From positions 124,001 to 188,000 of the forward strand of contig NZ_PJAU01000054.1 of assembly GCF_002836255.1 (NCBI RefSeq): a stretch of DNA of 64,000 nt. The letters are read 5' to 3'. Numbering within the stretch: the first letter of the stretch is position 1; each line of letters opens with the position of its first letter. A program made the translations under genes and the position numbers. Source of the DNA: Colwellia sp. 75C3. Its GTDB lineage: Bacteria; Pseudomonadota; Gammaproteobacteria; Enterobacterales; Alteromonadaceae. Positions 18,881-27,683 of the stretch are shown here, piece by piece. Under the pieces are notes generated by a model. It was not told where the DNA came from and made no database searches. It saw nothing but the letters and a program-made list of their open reading frames with translations.

Positions 18881-19279
18881 TTATCGTAAACCGTTGGTAA
18901 ACTGTCCCCAAGAAAGTAGCAAGGCTCTGAAATCATCTAAACCACAACCAGCCATTTCATTTTGATCTAAATGAATATGCTCATCGGTTAGCATCTCAGG
19001 TAAACCTTCACCACTGCCATTTAATGAACCGTTCATACTGACGTTGGTTTGAATCGAGACATCATCCCTACTTAAGGTAATAGAATATTCACTACCTGTG
19101 ATAAGTACTTCTTGTGATCCTCCTTTTTCAATATTATCTATCGCAGTTAGTAACTTAGTGAGCTTAGTTACATCGTGCCCTACTTCTACTTCCATCCATG
19201 GACCTATGACCTCGTGCTCTAACGAAAAGAGCGCTCTGGCTTCGCCTGTGATGGCGTCGTGTACAAATTCATATTCCAT
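18881..19279 (-). CDS. yacL: YacL/UPF0231 family protein
   Basis: 132 residues from ATG 19279 (MEYEFVHDAITGEARALFSLEHEVIGPWMEVE), preceded by AGGAAAGG; the longer frame adds nine residues without a ribosome site. Similar to E. coli YacL, with the MxYEF start, HEVxGxWxxxEV and a C-terminal CGLDDF. The function is unknown. Confidence 0.85.
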   Translation of the reverse strand: MEYEFVHDAITGEARALFSLEHEVIGPWMEVEVGHDVTKLTKLLTAIDNIEKGGSQEVLITGSEYSITLSRDDVSIQTNVSMNGSLNGSGEGLPEMLTDEHIHLDQNEMAGCGLDDFRALLLSWGQFTNGLR

Positions 19280-19384
19280 AGCCTTTCCTATCAATGGGGG
19301 TATCAAATGGCTTACATTAAGTGTAGCAAACCTTTACCGATTTCATTTAGCTTTAGGCTAAAATCATAAATTTTTTTGAAGTAA

Positions 19385-20047
19385 TTACTGTGCTTGCCAC
19401 TGATAATCTAATAAGACGCGGCTAGGCGTTTGGTTATTCATTTCGCTTAAAAAAACCTGACCAACAAAGTTATCTGATTGAGTAATCACACCAACACCTT
19501 TCGGCGTTCCTGTCATAACAATATCGCCGTCTTCAAGGCTCACGAATGTTTGCAATTCCTTTAATATATCATCAGGTTTTGCCATCATTAAATTAACGCC
19601 GCCCTGCTGCTTGAGATCATCATTAATTAAAAGTGATAGATTCAAGTTTTTGATATCTTCTTGTTCAATACTAACAAAATCACTAAAAACAGCCGATTTA
19701 TCAAAAGCCTTCGCTCGTTCCCAAGGAAGACCTTTCGCTTTTAACTTTCCTTGTACTTCGCGTTTAGTTAAATCTAAACCAAGCGCTACCGCCGTAAACT
19801 TTCCACCTTGATACAAAAAGCTTAGTTCGGCTTCGTAATGTAAGGCATCATCATTATGTTTCGCCAATAATGTTGAACTAATTGCTGAATTTGGCTTGAT
19901 AAAAACCACTAATTCATCAGGTATTTCATTGGCAAGTTCTTTAATATGATCAACATAATTACGGCCAATACATACCACTTTAGAAGGGGTTATTTCTTGT
20001 ACTGACTGTGCTGAATTTTTATCTAACTTAAGGGTAACAGTGTTCAT
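19385..20047 (-). CDS. Fumarylacetoacetate hydrolase family protein
   Basis: 220 residues, single FAH domain. CIGRNYVDHIKE, FIKPNSAI, the metal-binding acidic residues in HYEAELSF, and TGTPKGVGVI are the family landmarks. Members cleave C-C bonds or decarboxylate/hydrate acyl pyruvates and oxaloacetate (YcgM-like). The exact substrate cannot be read. Stand-alone gene. Confidence 0.88.
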   Translation of the reverse strand: MNTVTLKLDKNSAQSVQEITPSKVVCIGRNYVDHIKELANEIPDELVVFIKPNSAISSTLLAKHNDDALHYEAELSFLYQGGKFTAVALGLDLTKREVQGKLKAKGLPWERAKAFDKSAVFSDFVSIEQEDIKNLNLSLLINDDLKQQGGVNLMMAKPDDILKELQTFVSLEDGDIVMTGTPKGVGVITQSDNFVGQVFLSEMNNQTPSRVLLDYQWQAQ

Positions 20048-20096
20048 AAAAGACCTATTTAGCTTACTAAAAGGGATTAGCGAGCATGATAATCAG

Positions 20097-21407
20097 TTAC
20101 GTGTTATTGGACAAGTTGATTTTCTTACTAACTGAAAAATATAAACGCATACACCGCAACATTAAAAACAGTAGCCATACAAATTCAATCAAAAGAAAAA
20201 GAGCAAAGACAACATATAAACTCGGTTCAAAGATTACCGCAACCAAAGATAATCCACTGATTATATGCATATAGTACAGTGCTACACCTTGTTTTTTATT
20301 TAAAAAATCATGCATATGTGGGATAAACTGCATAGCTGAGAAGTCGATTAAACAGCGCTGTTGTAAGTGCGTATAACTCAAAAATGGCAATATTTTGAGT
20401 AACATGCCCTGGATTACTGACAATAAATAGAAATAGATGAAAATTGCGGTTAATAGCATACCTTTATCAGGTAATGGCATAAATAAAGGGGTTTCTTCTG
20501 AGTGATAAAAATATTCGGGTAAAAAGTACAATACATTAAGTAATAACAGTGTTGCCGCAGCCAACTGCCAATACTTAATACTTGTGTCGGGTACTTTACG
20601 TTTACGCTGCTTGATCACATAAAACAAGGTAACGGCAAAAACCCCATGGCTAATAAAAATTAAGGCTAAGGCAAATTCCGCATAAAAAATATAAAGCATC
20701 AATAAAATGAATATACTGCCAGCAAGATACTGCTTTATATATTTTGGCATACTAGGTGCGACATGAAACATGGGGATAACTTGAAAACTTACCGCAATAA
20801 TTAGCAGTCCTGCCCAGCCGACTAACCCCATAAGCGCATGAATATCGGTAAGGTGTTTATCAAGAGTAATAAATGACACGCTAATGCCCACTCTATTCGC
20901 TAACAGTAAAACGCCTAATAGCAGTAATATAACCAAGGATATTATCGCCAAACGAAAGCCATTAATGGAATCACCTTGGCTTATCTTTTTAATTAACACC
21001 CCGATAATAGCGCTAAGATAAAGGCCAAAACCCAAACTAAGCAGTATTAATGCCGCCAGCGTTAACCACTGATGAGCAAAAACAAAACTGAACATTAAAG
21101 CCACAACACCTGCACAATATAAGACATGGCTAGTCGTCGCAATAAATCGAGGTTTGGCGATACCGACACCACCAATTACGGGTAATAATTGTAATAATGC
21201 GCCCATCATTACCATAGTCAAAAAACCTAAGGTAAAGCCATGAGTTAGCGCCAGCATATTAGGTTGCCAACGACTCAACCAAAGCGTCTCGCCAGAAAAT
21301 AAAACTAACAACGCACAAGCAATGATAAAAAGCGGCGCGGTTAAGAAAAAACGAAATGGTAAATCGATAGGGGGTAATGCGTTAAATGACAAGCCTGACA
21401 TGTTCAT
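20097..21407 (-). CDS. Polytopic membrane protein resembling NnrS/haem-copper oxidase subunit I folds
   Basis: 436 residues with about 12 hydrophobic segments. Conserved-looking histidines occur in LALTHGFTLGFLTMVMMGALLQLLPVIGG (about 53-82), SFVFAHQW, DIHALMGLVGW and VIPMFHVAPS, reminiscent of haem- or copper-binding membrane proteins such as NnrS. The start at 21407 has AAGGTTAG upstream. It is the last gene of a three-gene operon with hemerythrin and a DUF2249 protein, 17 bp after the latter, a grouping seen near nitric oxide response genes. Family assignment is tentative. Confidence 0.6.
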   Translation of the reverse strand: MNMSGLSFNALPPIDLPFRFFLTAPLFIIACALLVLFSGETLWLSRWQPNMLALTHGFTLGFLTMVMMGALLQLLPVIGGVGIAKPRFIATTSHVLYCAGVVALMFSFVFAHQWLTLAALILLSLGFGLYLSAIIGVLIKKISQGDSINGFRLAIISLVILLLLGVLLLANRVGISVSFITLDKHLTDIHALMGLVGWAGLLIIAVSFQVIPMFHVAPSMPKYIKQYLAGSIFILLMLYIFYAEFALALIFISHGVFAVTLFYVIKQRKRKVPDTSIKYWQLAAATLLLLNVLYFLPEYFYHSEETPLFMPLPDKGMLLTAIFIYFYLLSVIQGMLLKILPFLSYTHLQQRCLIDFSAMQFIPHMHDFLNKKQGVALYYMHIISGLSLVAVIFEPSLYVVFALFLLIEFVWLLFLMLRCMRLYFSVSKKINLSNNT

Positions 21408-21424
21408 GGCTAACCTTTACTTTT

Positions 21425-21697
21425 TTATGCTGAGTGAAATGTTTTACCGTCAAAGCATTGCTCAAACACAAGTTGTTCTGCCTGCTTAAAGATAAACAGT
21501 GAGATATTATCATCATCATGTACTTGGCAATGATACGCCCAGCCGGCTTGAACTAGCTTTTCATACAGCGGAAATGGTTGTCGTCTGTGAGTAACCAGCA
21601 AACAGCAGCCTTGTTTCAAATCAGCCAAGGCAGTTAATATCACTGTCATTGGCTCGGGTGGGGCAAGTTCACTGACATCAACAACCACAAGTTCCAT
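21425..21697 (-). CDS. DUF2249 family protein (TusA/SirA-like fold)
   Basis: 90 residues. The start VVVDVSELAPPEPMTVILTALADLKQGCCLLVTHRRQPFPLY resembles DUF2249 proteins, which have the TusA-like fold with an early E/P-P motif. No transmembrane segment. Only five bases separate it from the hemerythrin gene upstream, so the two are co-translated. DUF2249 proteins frequently accompany hemerythrin and NnrS-type genes; the biochemical role is not established. Confidence 0.75.
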   Translation of the reverse strand: MELVVVDVSELAPPEPMTVILTALADLKQGCCLLVTHRRQPFPLYEKLVQAGWAYHCQVHDDDNISLFIFKQAEQLVFEQCFDGKTFHSA

Positions 21698-21702
21698 AGG
21701 TG

Positions 21703-22143
21703 CTAAGCGACTTCACTGCTTTTAAAGCCTTCAATAAGCTGATCGCCATCGCTTAGGTGTTGCGCCATCATAGGGTAAAGCATCATTTCTTCTTTCATAT
21801 TATGCTGCTGCATCATCACCATCAAGGTTTCAGATAATCCTAAATATTCATCTTTTTCCTTCGCAGCAAGCGCATTATCTAACGACTGCACCAAAGCACG
21901 CATTTGTTGGTGTTCCATGCGCATTACCTGTGTTGGCCCCGCTGTCATACCCGTTGCTTGTTCAAACTGTGGGAATAAAACATCTTCCTCTTGCGCTAGG
22001 TGCTCAGTTAATTCACTGGCAAACATCTGCCATTTAGCTAATGCTAACGGCCAATTTTTATCGGCAACAGCAGATTCTGCTTCAGAAAAAAACTCATCAC
22101 ATTCTCTATGTTTTGCTGTCATGTACTCTGGAATTGAACTCAT
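21703..22143 (-). CDS. Hemerythrin HHE-domain protein
   Basis: 146 residues, four-helix bundle with the di-iron ligands visible as His in AKHRECDEFF, HLAQEEDVLFPQFE (HxxxE), MEHQQMRALV and QQHNMKEEMMLYPM. Such proteins bind O2 or NO at a non-haem di-iron centre, or help repair iron-sulfur clusters. First gene of the hemerythrin-DUF2249-membrane protein operon. Confidence 0.9.
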   Translation of the reverse strand: MSSIPEYMTAKHRECDEFFSEAESAVADKNWPLALAKWQMFASELTEHLAQEEDVLFPQFEQATGMTAGPTQVMRMEHQQMRALVQSLDNALAAKEKDEYLGLSETLMVMMQQHNMKEEMMLYPMMAQHLSDGDQLIEGFKSSEVA

Positions 22144-22216
22144 ACGACTTCCTGCTGTTACTGTTTATTAGTGATTATCAATATTGGTATAATAGAGTAG
22201 CTTCGTAGCATGAGAT

Positions 22217-22230
22217 TTGACCTACATTAA
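22217..22230 (-). promoter_or_regulatory. Candidate FNR/DNR-type site upstream of hemerythrin operon
   Basis: TTGACCTACATTAA lies 74 bp before the hemerythrin start and matches TTGAT-N4-ATCAA at 8 of 10 positions. FNR/DNR-family control would fit an operon for low oxygen or nitric oxide. It is a short match and could be chance. Confidence 0.35.
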
Positions 22231-22336
22231 TAAAAGCGCGACAAAGTAATATTTATCCAAGACAAAATATAAAAATAAGTCTCCTTTCAACCGTAAGGTT
22301 CACAATTCAGCTACCAGTTTTTACCATTGATAACAG

Positions 22337-22353
22337 TTCTGGTCTGACCTTTG
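22337..22353 (+). promoter_or_regulatory. FadR-like operator upstream of FadL-type porin
   Basis: TTCTGGTCTGACCTTTG contains CTGGTCTGACC, the core of FadR operators of fatty acid degradation genes. It lies 44 bp before the start codon of a FadL-family gene, where repression by FadR is expected in gammaproteobacteria. Confidence 0.65.
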
Positions 22354-22396
22354 AGGTAGGCTGAATACTTTATATTATTCTACATGGTCCAAAGTT

Positions 22397-23656
22397 ATGA
22401 CATTCAAGAAATCCTTATTAGCGTTATCATTAACCTGCTCATCGTTTTACAGTGTAGGTGCTGCCTTTCAGTTAGCTGAGCATAGTGCTGCAGGTTTAGG
22501 TAGAGCTTTCGCTGGTGAAGCCGCCATTGCAGATGATGCTTCTGTTGTTGCCCGTAATCCTGCCTTAATGGCGCAGTTTGATACCATGGAATTCTCAATG
22601 ACAGGCACTTATGTAATGCCTGATGTCAGCTTAACGGGTCTTGATGCACCTGGAGACATCCCAGCTTCAGCGCTAAATGATAGTAGTATTGCACCAAGTG
22701 CCATCATTCCTGCAATGTACTTAGTAGTACCGTTAAATGACAAGTTTGCGCTAGGTTTTGGTACTTTCTCGAATTTTGGTTTAGCAACTGAATTTGATGA
22801 AGATTATGCAGCAGGACAATTGGCGGGTGAAACATCAATTACTACCGTTAACTTTAACACCAGCCTTTCTTATAAAGTGAATGATAACTTTGCCATCGCT
22901 GGTGGCTTAAATGTAATTTACGCAGATGCTTCATTAGTCCGTAATTTTGGCGAGAACCCTTATGGTTTAGCACCTAAAACTGAGGCAGCAAACTTGGCTG
23001 GTGATGATATATCTTACGGCTGGAATATGGGTTTATCGTATGATTTTGATGAAAACAATCGCTTAGGCTTTAGTTATCGCAGTGAAGTAAAGCTCGAGCT
23101 TGAAGGTGATTATAGTAATGAAATTCCTCCAACACTTGGTGGTTTCAATGGCGAAGTTGTACCTGGCGCTATGGATATTACTTTACCGGCGATTATGGAG
23201 TTTTCCGGCCTACATCAATTAAATGACGATCTAGCAGTACATTACTCAGCTATGTGGACGGGTTGGAGCAGCTTTGATGAACTAGCGGGTTACGCTGAAG
23301 GGGTAGATGCCCCTGTATTTTCCAAAAAAGAGAATTTTTCAGATTCAATGCGTTATGCCTTTGGTGCGACTTACCAACTAAGCAGTAACACAAAATTGAG
23401 AACGGGTATTGCTTATGACCAAACACCAGCCGATGAAGACCATCGCTCTATCTCAATCCCAGACAGTGACCGTATTTGGATCAGTGCTGGTTTAAATTAC
23501 ACTTTCAGCAATGCCTCTTCAGTTGATTTTGGTGTCAGTATTGTTCAAGGTAAAACTGAAACCTTCACTGAAACAGATGATTTAGGTCAACAGTGGGGAT
23601 TTGAATCAGAAGGCGATGCGTATATCGTTTCTGCACAATACAACCATGTTTTCTAA
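22397..23656 (+). CDS. FadL/OmpP1-type outer membrane long-chain fatty acid transporter
   Basis: 419 residues. Signal peptide about 1-22 (ends GAA). The mature start AFQLAEHSAAGLGRAFAGEAAIADDASVVARNPALMA is the N-terminal plug signature of FadL-type channels. A beta-barrel of alternating residues follows and ends in the terminal aromatic YNHVF. It passes hydrophobic substrates, most likely long-chain fatty acids, through the outer membrane. A FadR-like operator in the promoter supports this. Transcription ends at the hairpin 23709-23741. Confidence 0.9.
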   Translation: MTFKKSLLALSLTCSSFYSVGAAFQLAEHSAAGLGRAFAGEAAIADDASVVARNPALMAQFDTMEFSMTGTYVMPDVSLTGLDAPGDIPASALNDSSIAPSAIIPAMYLVVPLNDKFALGFGTFSNFGLATEFDEDYAAGQLAGETSITTVNFNTSLSYKVNDNFAIAGGLNVIYADASLVRNFGENPYGLAPKTEAANLAGDDISYGWNMGLSYDFDENNRLGFSYRSEVKLELEGDYSNEIPPTLGGFNGEVVPGAMDITLPAIMEFSGLHQLNDDLAVHYSAMWTGWSSFDELAGYAEGVDAPVFSKKENFSDSMRYAFGATYQLSSNTKLRTGIAYDQTPADEDHRSISIPDSDRIWISAGLNYTFSNASSVDFGVSIVQGKTETFTETDDLGQQWGFESEGDAYIVSAQYNHVF

Positions 23657-23708
23657 CGTAATGAAGCGGCTAGCTGACTAGGTTAATTAATAGTTGAAGA
23701 GTTTTAAG

Positions 23709-23741
23709 AAAGTCCTCACACGTTGTTTGAGGACTTTTTTT
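23709..23741. terminator. Terminator between fadL-type gene and argR
   Basis: AAAGTCCTCA / TGAGGACTTT, 10-bp stem with a T-run of seven on the plus strand and T-rich sequence on the minus strand. It lies between convergent genes. Confidence 0.85.
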
Positions 23742-23796
23742 GCTTATTAGTACGTGTATTTCTTTTGCATAAGCGAAGATAGTTATTCTTTAGCTA

Positions 23797-24273
23797 CTAA
23801 TCTTTTACTGCTAACAAGTTACGAATTGAAATGGTAATTTCTTCAATTTTATTAACATCAACTGGCGCAATAAAAATAGTATCATCGCCAGCAAGTGTGC
23901 CTAAGATCCCGGCAGACTCACCCATGCTATCCAGCATACGAGAAATTAATGGCGCAGCGCCAATACCTGTTTTTAATATGATTTGCATTTGGTTATGCTT
24001 AACACTCAATACCACAGATTCGATTGATTGCTTAGATTTTGGTACTGCCAATTCATCTGGCAGAATATAAATCATTTCATTATTGGTATTACGTGTTTTA
24101 ACTGCACCAAGTTTAGATAATAAGCGAGATATTTTCGCTTGTGACATATCTTCGAAACCCTGCGCCGCAAGCGCTTCTGCTAACTGACCTTGTGAGCCAT
24201 AACATTGCTCTTTTAATAATTTTTTAAATGCATGAACTAATAGGGATTCTTTCTCTTTACGGCTGCTAGTCAT
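23797..24273 (-). CDS. argR: Arginine repressor ArgR
   Basis: 158 residues. N-terminal winged helix (about 1-70: GSQGQLAEALAAQGFEDMSQAKISRLLSKLGAVKTRN) and C-terminal arginine-binding oligomerisation domain with GTLAGDDTIFIAP, whose acidic residues contact arginine. It is the arginine-dependent repressor of arginine biosynthesis and a cofactor in site-specific recombination in E. coli. An ARG box in its own promoter implies autoregulation. The usual divergent neighbour mdh is not present here. Confidence 0.96.
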   Translation of the reverse strand: MTSSRKEKESLLVHAFKKLLKEQCYGSQGQLAEALAAQGFEDMSQAKISRLLSKLGAVKTRNTNNEMIYILPDELAVPKSKQSIESVVLSVKHNQMQIILKTGIGAAPLISRMLDSMGESAGILGTLAGDDTIFIAPVDVNKIEEITISIRNLLAVKD

Positions 24274-24331
24274 TTAGCTTCTTCATATAATTAATTGGTA
24301 TATACTAATTCTACACTATTGATACTCTCAT

Positions 24332-24349
24332 AGTGAATACTTATTCATT
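24332..24349 (-). promoter_or_regulatory. ARG box in the argR promoter
   Basis: AGTGAATACTTATTCATT contains the perfect palindromic halves TGAAT and ATTCA separated by four bases, matching the ArgR operator consensus. It is 59 bp upstream of the argR start. A second near-palindrome AATTGGTATATACTAATT at 24293-24310 lies between it and the gene and could be a weaker half of a tandem operator. Confidence 0.75.
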
Positions 24350-24518
24350 AATCATGGCGTTTTTTAAGCTGAAAAACCCTAATATGAGTATCTCAACGCG
24401 AATAATTAAAATCTACATTTACTTTATAGGGATTTAGTGGGTTCTTATACGAAATATAAGTAATCGGTTAAAAGCCTATTACTTATAAAACATGCAACTA
24501 TTAACGTTTAATTATTAA

Positions 24519-26141
24519 CTACAATGACATAACAAAATCTAATAGCGCTTGTCTATCCGCTTGTGCCAAAGCCATGAAGTGCTCTTTACTTTGCTGCGCT
24601 TCACCACCGTGCCATAAAATTGCTTCTTCAACTGTTGCTGCACGGCCATCATGTAGAAAACCGGCGGCAGGATTAACCGTTTTAGTTAGCCCTATGCCCC
24701 ATAAAGGTCTAGTTTTCCATTCAACTCCGGTAGCAGTGAAATCACGACGGTTATCAGCTAACCCTTCACCTAAGTCATGTAATAACATATCGGTAAAGGG
24801 GTAAATGTGCTGACCTTTCAGACCTTCAGGCGCAGGTAAACCACCGACTAATAACTCTCCCGTTGCAGTAGTAAAGTCAGGCTGATGACAGCCAGTACAA
24901 TTGACTTGATCAAAAAGTTGAGCACCTGCAATCACAGATTCATTGTCAACGTTTCGTCTTGCTGGCACGGCTAACGTTTCAGCATAAAACACTACCTCAT
25001 CTGAAAATTCCTGCGACGCTTCAGTATTGCCTTGTTCATCAACACCGGTATCAACAAAATTTGTACGTGTTAAGTAACTTTCATGCAATGGCGTATTCGC
25101 AATACTTTCATCAGGAAATAATGGATTAGTCACCCCCATATCACCGCGTAAAGCACCAAGAGATTGCACACGTACACTTGGCGTACTGGCTTTCCAACCA
25201 AAGCGACCTAAAGATACAGGAACAGCATCATTACTTTGTGCCTTTACCGGATCAAATACCCAATTAGCACGCCCCGAGATACCATCATTATTCGAATCAT
25301 TTTCATCCACATTAGCCAAAATATCCGCGTCACTGATAAGTTCAAGTAAACCTAAGCCGAAAACTGGCATACCATTTCTTGGACTGTACCGAACATCTGC
25401 TTGTAAAATAGCGCTATCTAAACGGTTTTCAGCACTAACATCATAAGGTTGTTCAATCGAAAACATCGGTTTTTTAAGTTCAACGGAACTGCCATCGGCA
25501 TATTCCACCGTTGAATACTGATAAGCCAGATAAACATCCGCTTGACCAATGAAAGGCTTTTCTTGCCAATCATCTCTGGCTTTTAATACGCCTCGATGAA
25601 ATAACTGTGTACCAAAACCATCAACGCCAGCATTTTTACAGTAATTGTTCTCTACTGTTGGATAAGAGCATTCGCCGTCATCAATACTCATACGTAAGAA
25701 AATTCCGGCTTCTGACCCCAATAAGATACGTTCTTGATCTTGTGCCAAGGTAATTGTTGAAGATCGGCCATCACGTTGATGACAAGAATTACAATCTTGG
25801 TTATTAAAAACAGGCCCTAAACCATCAAGCTCTGGATGTTCATTATTTGGCGCCGTCGTAAATGCGGTTTCAAAATGCGCATCACCAGCTAAATGTTTGT
25901 CTAACTGCTCATTAGTAAGATTCGGCATTGGTGTTGAAAAACCATGGCCCGAATCGCTCGCGCTTACCGCTGTGGCATCACCACCTAATTGACTTACGTG
26001 GGTATAAGCAACTTGAGATACTTCTTCTTTTTTATCTGAACTGCTTGAGTTACAACCAGAAATAATTATCGAACTCGCGATAACTAACCTGATACAAGGG
26101 TTGGTCAAGCTTGACCACTTTGCTCTGCTTAATTTTTTCAT
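24519..26141 (-). CDS. Di-haem oxidoreductase lipoprotein (DUF1111, thiol oxidoreductase-like)
   Basis: 540 residues from ATG 26141; the frame extends ten codons further but into the neighbouring repeat element, and GGAAG precedes 26141. Lipoprotein signal with Cys in IISGCNSSSS. Two c-type haem sites are visible: CNSCH at about 150 and CTGCH at about 418. DUF1111 proteins are related to MauG/di-haem peroxidases. They are repeatedly encoded beside imelysin genes in Fur-regulated loci, as here. Upstream 349 bp contain a MITE-like element, so it may have its own promoter or be transcribed through it. Confidence 0.85.
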   Translation of the reverse strand: MKKLSRAKWSSLTNPCIRLVIASSIIISGCNSSSSDKKEEVSQVAYTHVSQLGGDATAVSASDSGHGFSTPMPNLTNEQLDKHLAGDAHFETAFTTAPNNEHPELDGLGPVFNNQDCNSCHQRDGRSSTITLAQDQERILLGSEAGIFLRMSIDDGECSYPTVENNYCKNAGVDGFGTQLFHRGVLKARDDWQEKPFIGQADVYLAYQYSTVEYADGSSVELKKPMFSIEQPYDVSAENRLDSAILQADVRYSPRNGMPVFGLGLLELISDADILANVDENDSNNDGISGRANWVFDPVKAQSNDAVPVSLGRFGWKASTPSVRVQSLGALRGDMGVTNPLFPDESIANTPLHESYLTRTNFVDTGVDEQGNTEASQEFSDEVVFYAETLAVPARRNVDNESVIAGAQLFDQVNCTGCHQPDFTTATGELLVGGLPAPEGLKGQHIYPFTDMLLHDLGEGLADNRRDFTATGVEWKTRPLWGIGLTKTVNPAAGFLHDGRAATVEEAILWHGGEAQQSKEHFMALAQADRQALLDFVMSL

Positions 26142-26163
26142 TGAGAATACTTCCAGGACATTA

Positions 26164-26421
26164 CCCATCATACCCCAAGGTTCAGTTTCAGAACTAAGCT
26201 AGGAAGTCAGTTCAAGGCGCGTTACGCAGATAATGGTTGTTCCCTTATCAAGTATCGCAACGCTGAACTGATGATCTAGCTTAACTCCCTACGGGCAATG
26301 CAATAAAGGGTCATTTACGGCGTTATTGATTTAGGTAATAGAGTAACTATTTCCTTCACTCAATTCCTTGTACCTAACCCTTTCTCGACTTGCTGAAGTC
26401 TGCATATTGAGGTGTGATGGG
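26164..26421. mobile_element. 258-bp MITE-like element with terminal inverted repeats
   Basis: The left end CCCATCATACCCCAA and the right end TTGAGGTGTGATGGG are inverted repeats (13 of 15), each flanked by the dinucleotide TA, as expected for a TA target duplication. The interior has no transposase and no credible ORF. It lies between the imelysin and di-haem oxidoreductase genes, filling most of the 349-bp gap 26142-26490, and ends only 22 bp from the latter's start. The TA duplication suggests mobilisation by an IS630/Tc1-type transposase in trans. Confidence 0.65.
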
Positions 26422-26490
26422 TATATAAATAAGTGTGCATCCTTGCACGACATTCATCCTTGAAAAACACTCATATTCGCTAGCTAAAAA

Positions 26491-27630
26491 CTACTGCTGC
26501 CAATTTTTCAACTGCGTTAAAACATCACTCTCTAACGAGGTTTGCAATGTTAATAAAGCATCAATTGCGGTTTGAATTCTCACGCGAGCGTCAACATCAT
26601 TAATGGCCTGTCTGAAAGGTAAATCAGTGTCACCGGCAATGGCTTTAATTGCTGCGATAGCATCAACTATTTCAGTGTCTACACGCGTTGCGATAGTTGC
26701 ATCAGCGGCGGTAACAAAGTCAATAATGCCTGCTTTATCTGCTTGCCCTAGGAATTCACCACGGTAAACATTTTGAACACCTTGAATGTTGTCAGTAAAA
26801 TCAGCGAGAGAGTTCCAGCTATATTGTGACTCAACCTTGGTGGTATCTATGTTATCTATGCTGCTACCAAAAGGTGTGGCTATTTTAGTTGTACCGACTT
26901 CATTTACGATACCAATCATACCGTTAATTAATTCTTCTACTACACCTAACTGAGAAGCGTAAACAGCATTATCTGCCGTCAATAATAAATCTTTATAAGC
27001 AGGAGAATTAGCGTCGTTTGCATCATTAGCAACAGTCCATGCATCAAACAACGTTTGTGTATGATCTTTAAAGACTTCTGTCGCGGCAGATAAGTATTCA
27101 CGCTCTAAGGCTGTCATTTCAGCAATAGATTTTTCATTGTCGGTAACGCCATCACCAAACAATAAAAATTCCATGGTATGGAAACCTTGTACATCGTCAT
27201 TAAATGCTTTGACTGTATCAGCGCTAAAGCCAGTTTGAGACGCTAATAATGCTTGTAGATCACTGGTATTTAATGGCCAAGTATCTAAATGAGGGTCAAT
27301 AGAAAGTGCATCAACAGGACCAAATATATGAGACTCACCTTGCTCCCAATGCACACGAACATCTTTCCAAGCTTGTTGAGCTAATGCTAAGTTTTCTTCA
27401 GTAGGCGTATTAACTAAGTTTTGTGTGGCTAACAAATAATCTGCCGCCTCATCATTAAGGTTTTTATAACCAGCTACAATCACATCATTAGTTAAATTGG
27501 TGATCATTTCAGTTGCCGAAAAAGTAAAACCTGTCGGTTCGATAATCGCTGGAGTATCTGATGAACTACTGCCACAGCCAGTAAGAAATAAGCTAGAGAT
27601 GGCTAAAGCCAGAAGTGATTTTTTTAACAT
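26491..27630 (-). CDS. Imelysin-family (peptidase M75) lipoprotein
   Basis: 379 residues. Lipoprotein signal with lipobox LTGC (Cys about 19), then a Ser-rich linker. Two imelysin repeats of helical bundles follow; the conserved GxHxxE motif is GFHTMEFLLFG near residue 150, and HWEQGESHIFGPVDALSIDPHLDTWP marks the first repeat. Imelysin-like proteins (IrpA, IcmP) are iron-regulated and envelope-bound; peptidase activity is documented only for some. It is downstream of the porin gene by 53 bp and upstream of the di-haem protein. Confidence 0.88.
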   Translation of the reverse strand: MLKKSLLALAISSLFLTGCGSSSSDTPAIIEPTGFTFSATEMITNLTNDVIVAGYKNLNDEAADYLLATQNLVNTPTEENLALAQQAWKDVRVHWEQGESHIFGPVDALSIDPHLDTWPLNTSDLQALLASQTGFSADTVKAFNDDVQGFHTMEFLLFGDGVTDNEKSIAEMTALEREYLSAATEVFKDHTQTLFDAWTVANDANDANSPAYKDLLLTADNAVYASQLGVVEELINGMIGIVNEVGTTKIATPFGSSIDNIDTTKVESQYSWNSLADFTDNIQGVQNVYRGEFLGQADKAGIIDFVTAADATIATRVDTEIVDAIAAIKAIAGDTDLPFRQAINDVDARVRIQTAIDALLTLQTSLESDVLTQLKNWQQ

Positions 27631-27683
27631 TGTAGAGTGTTCCTTGTTTAAATATTTTTATTGATTAATTGTTACTAAGTTTT

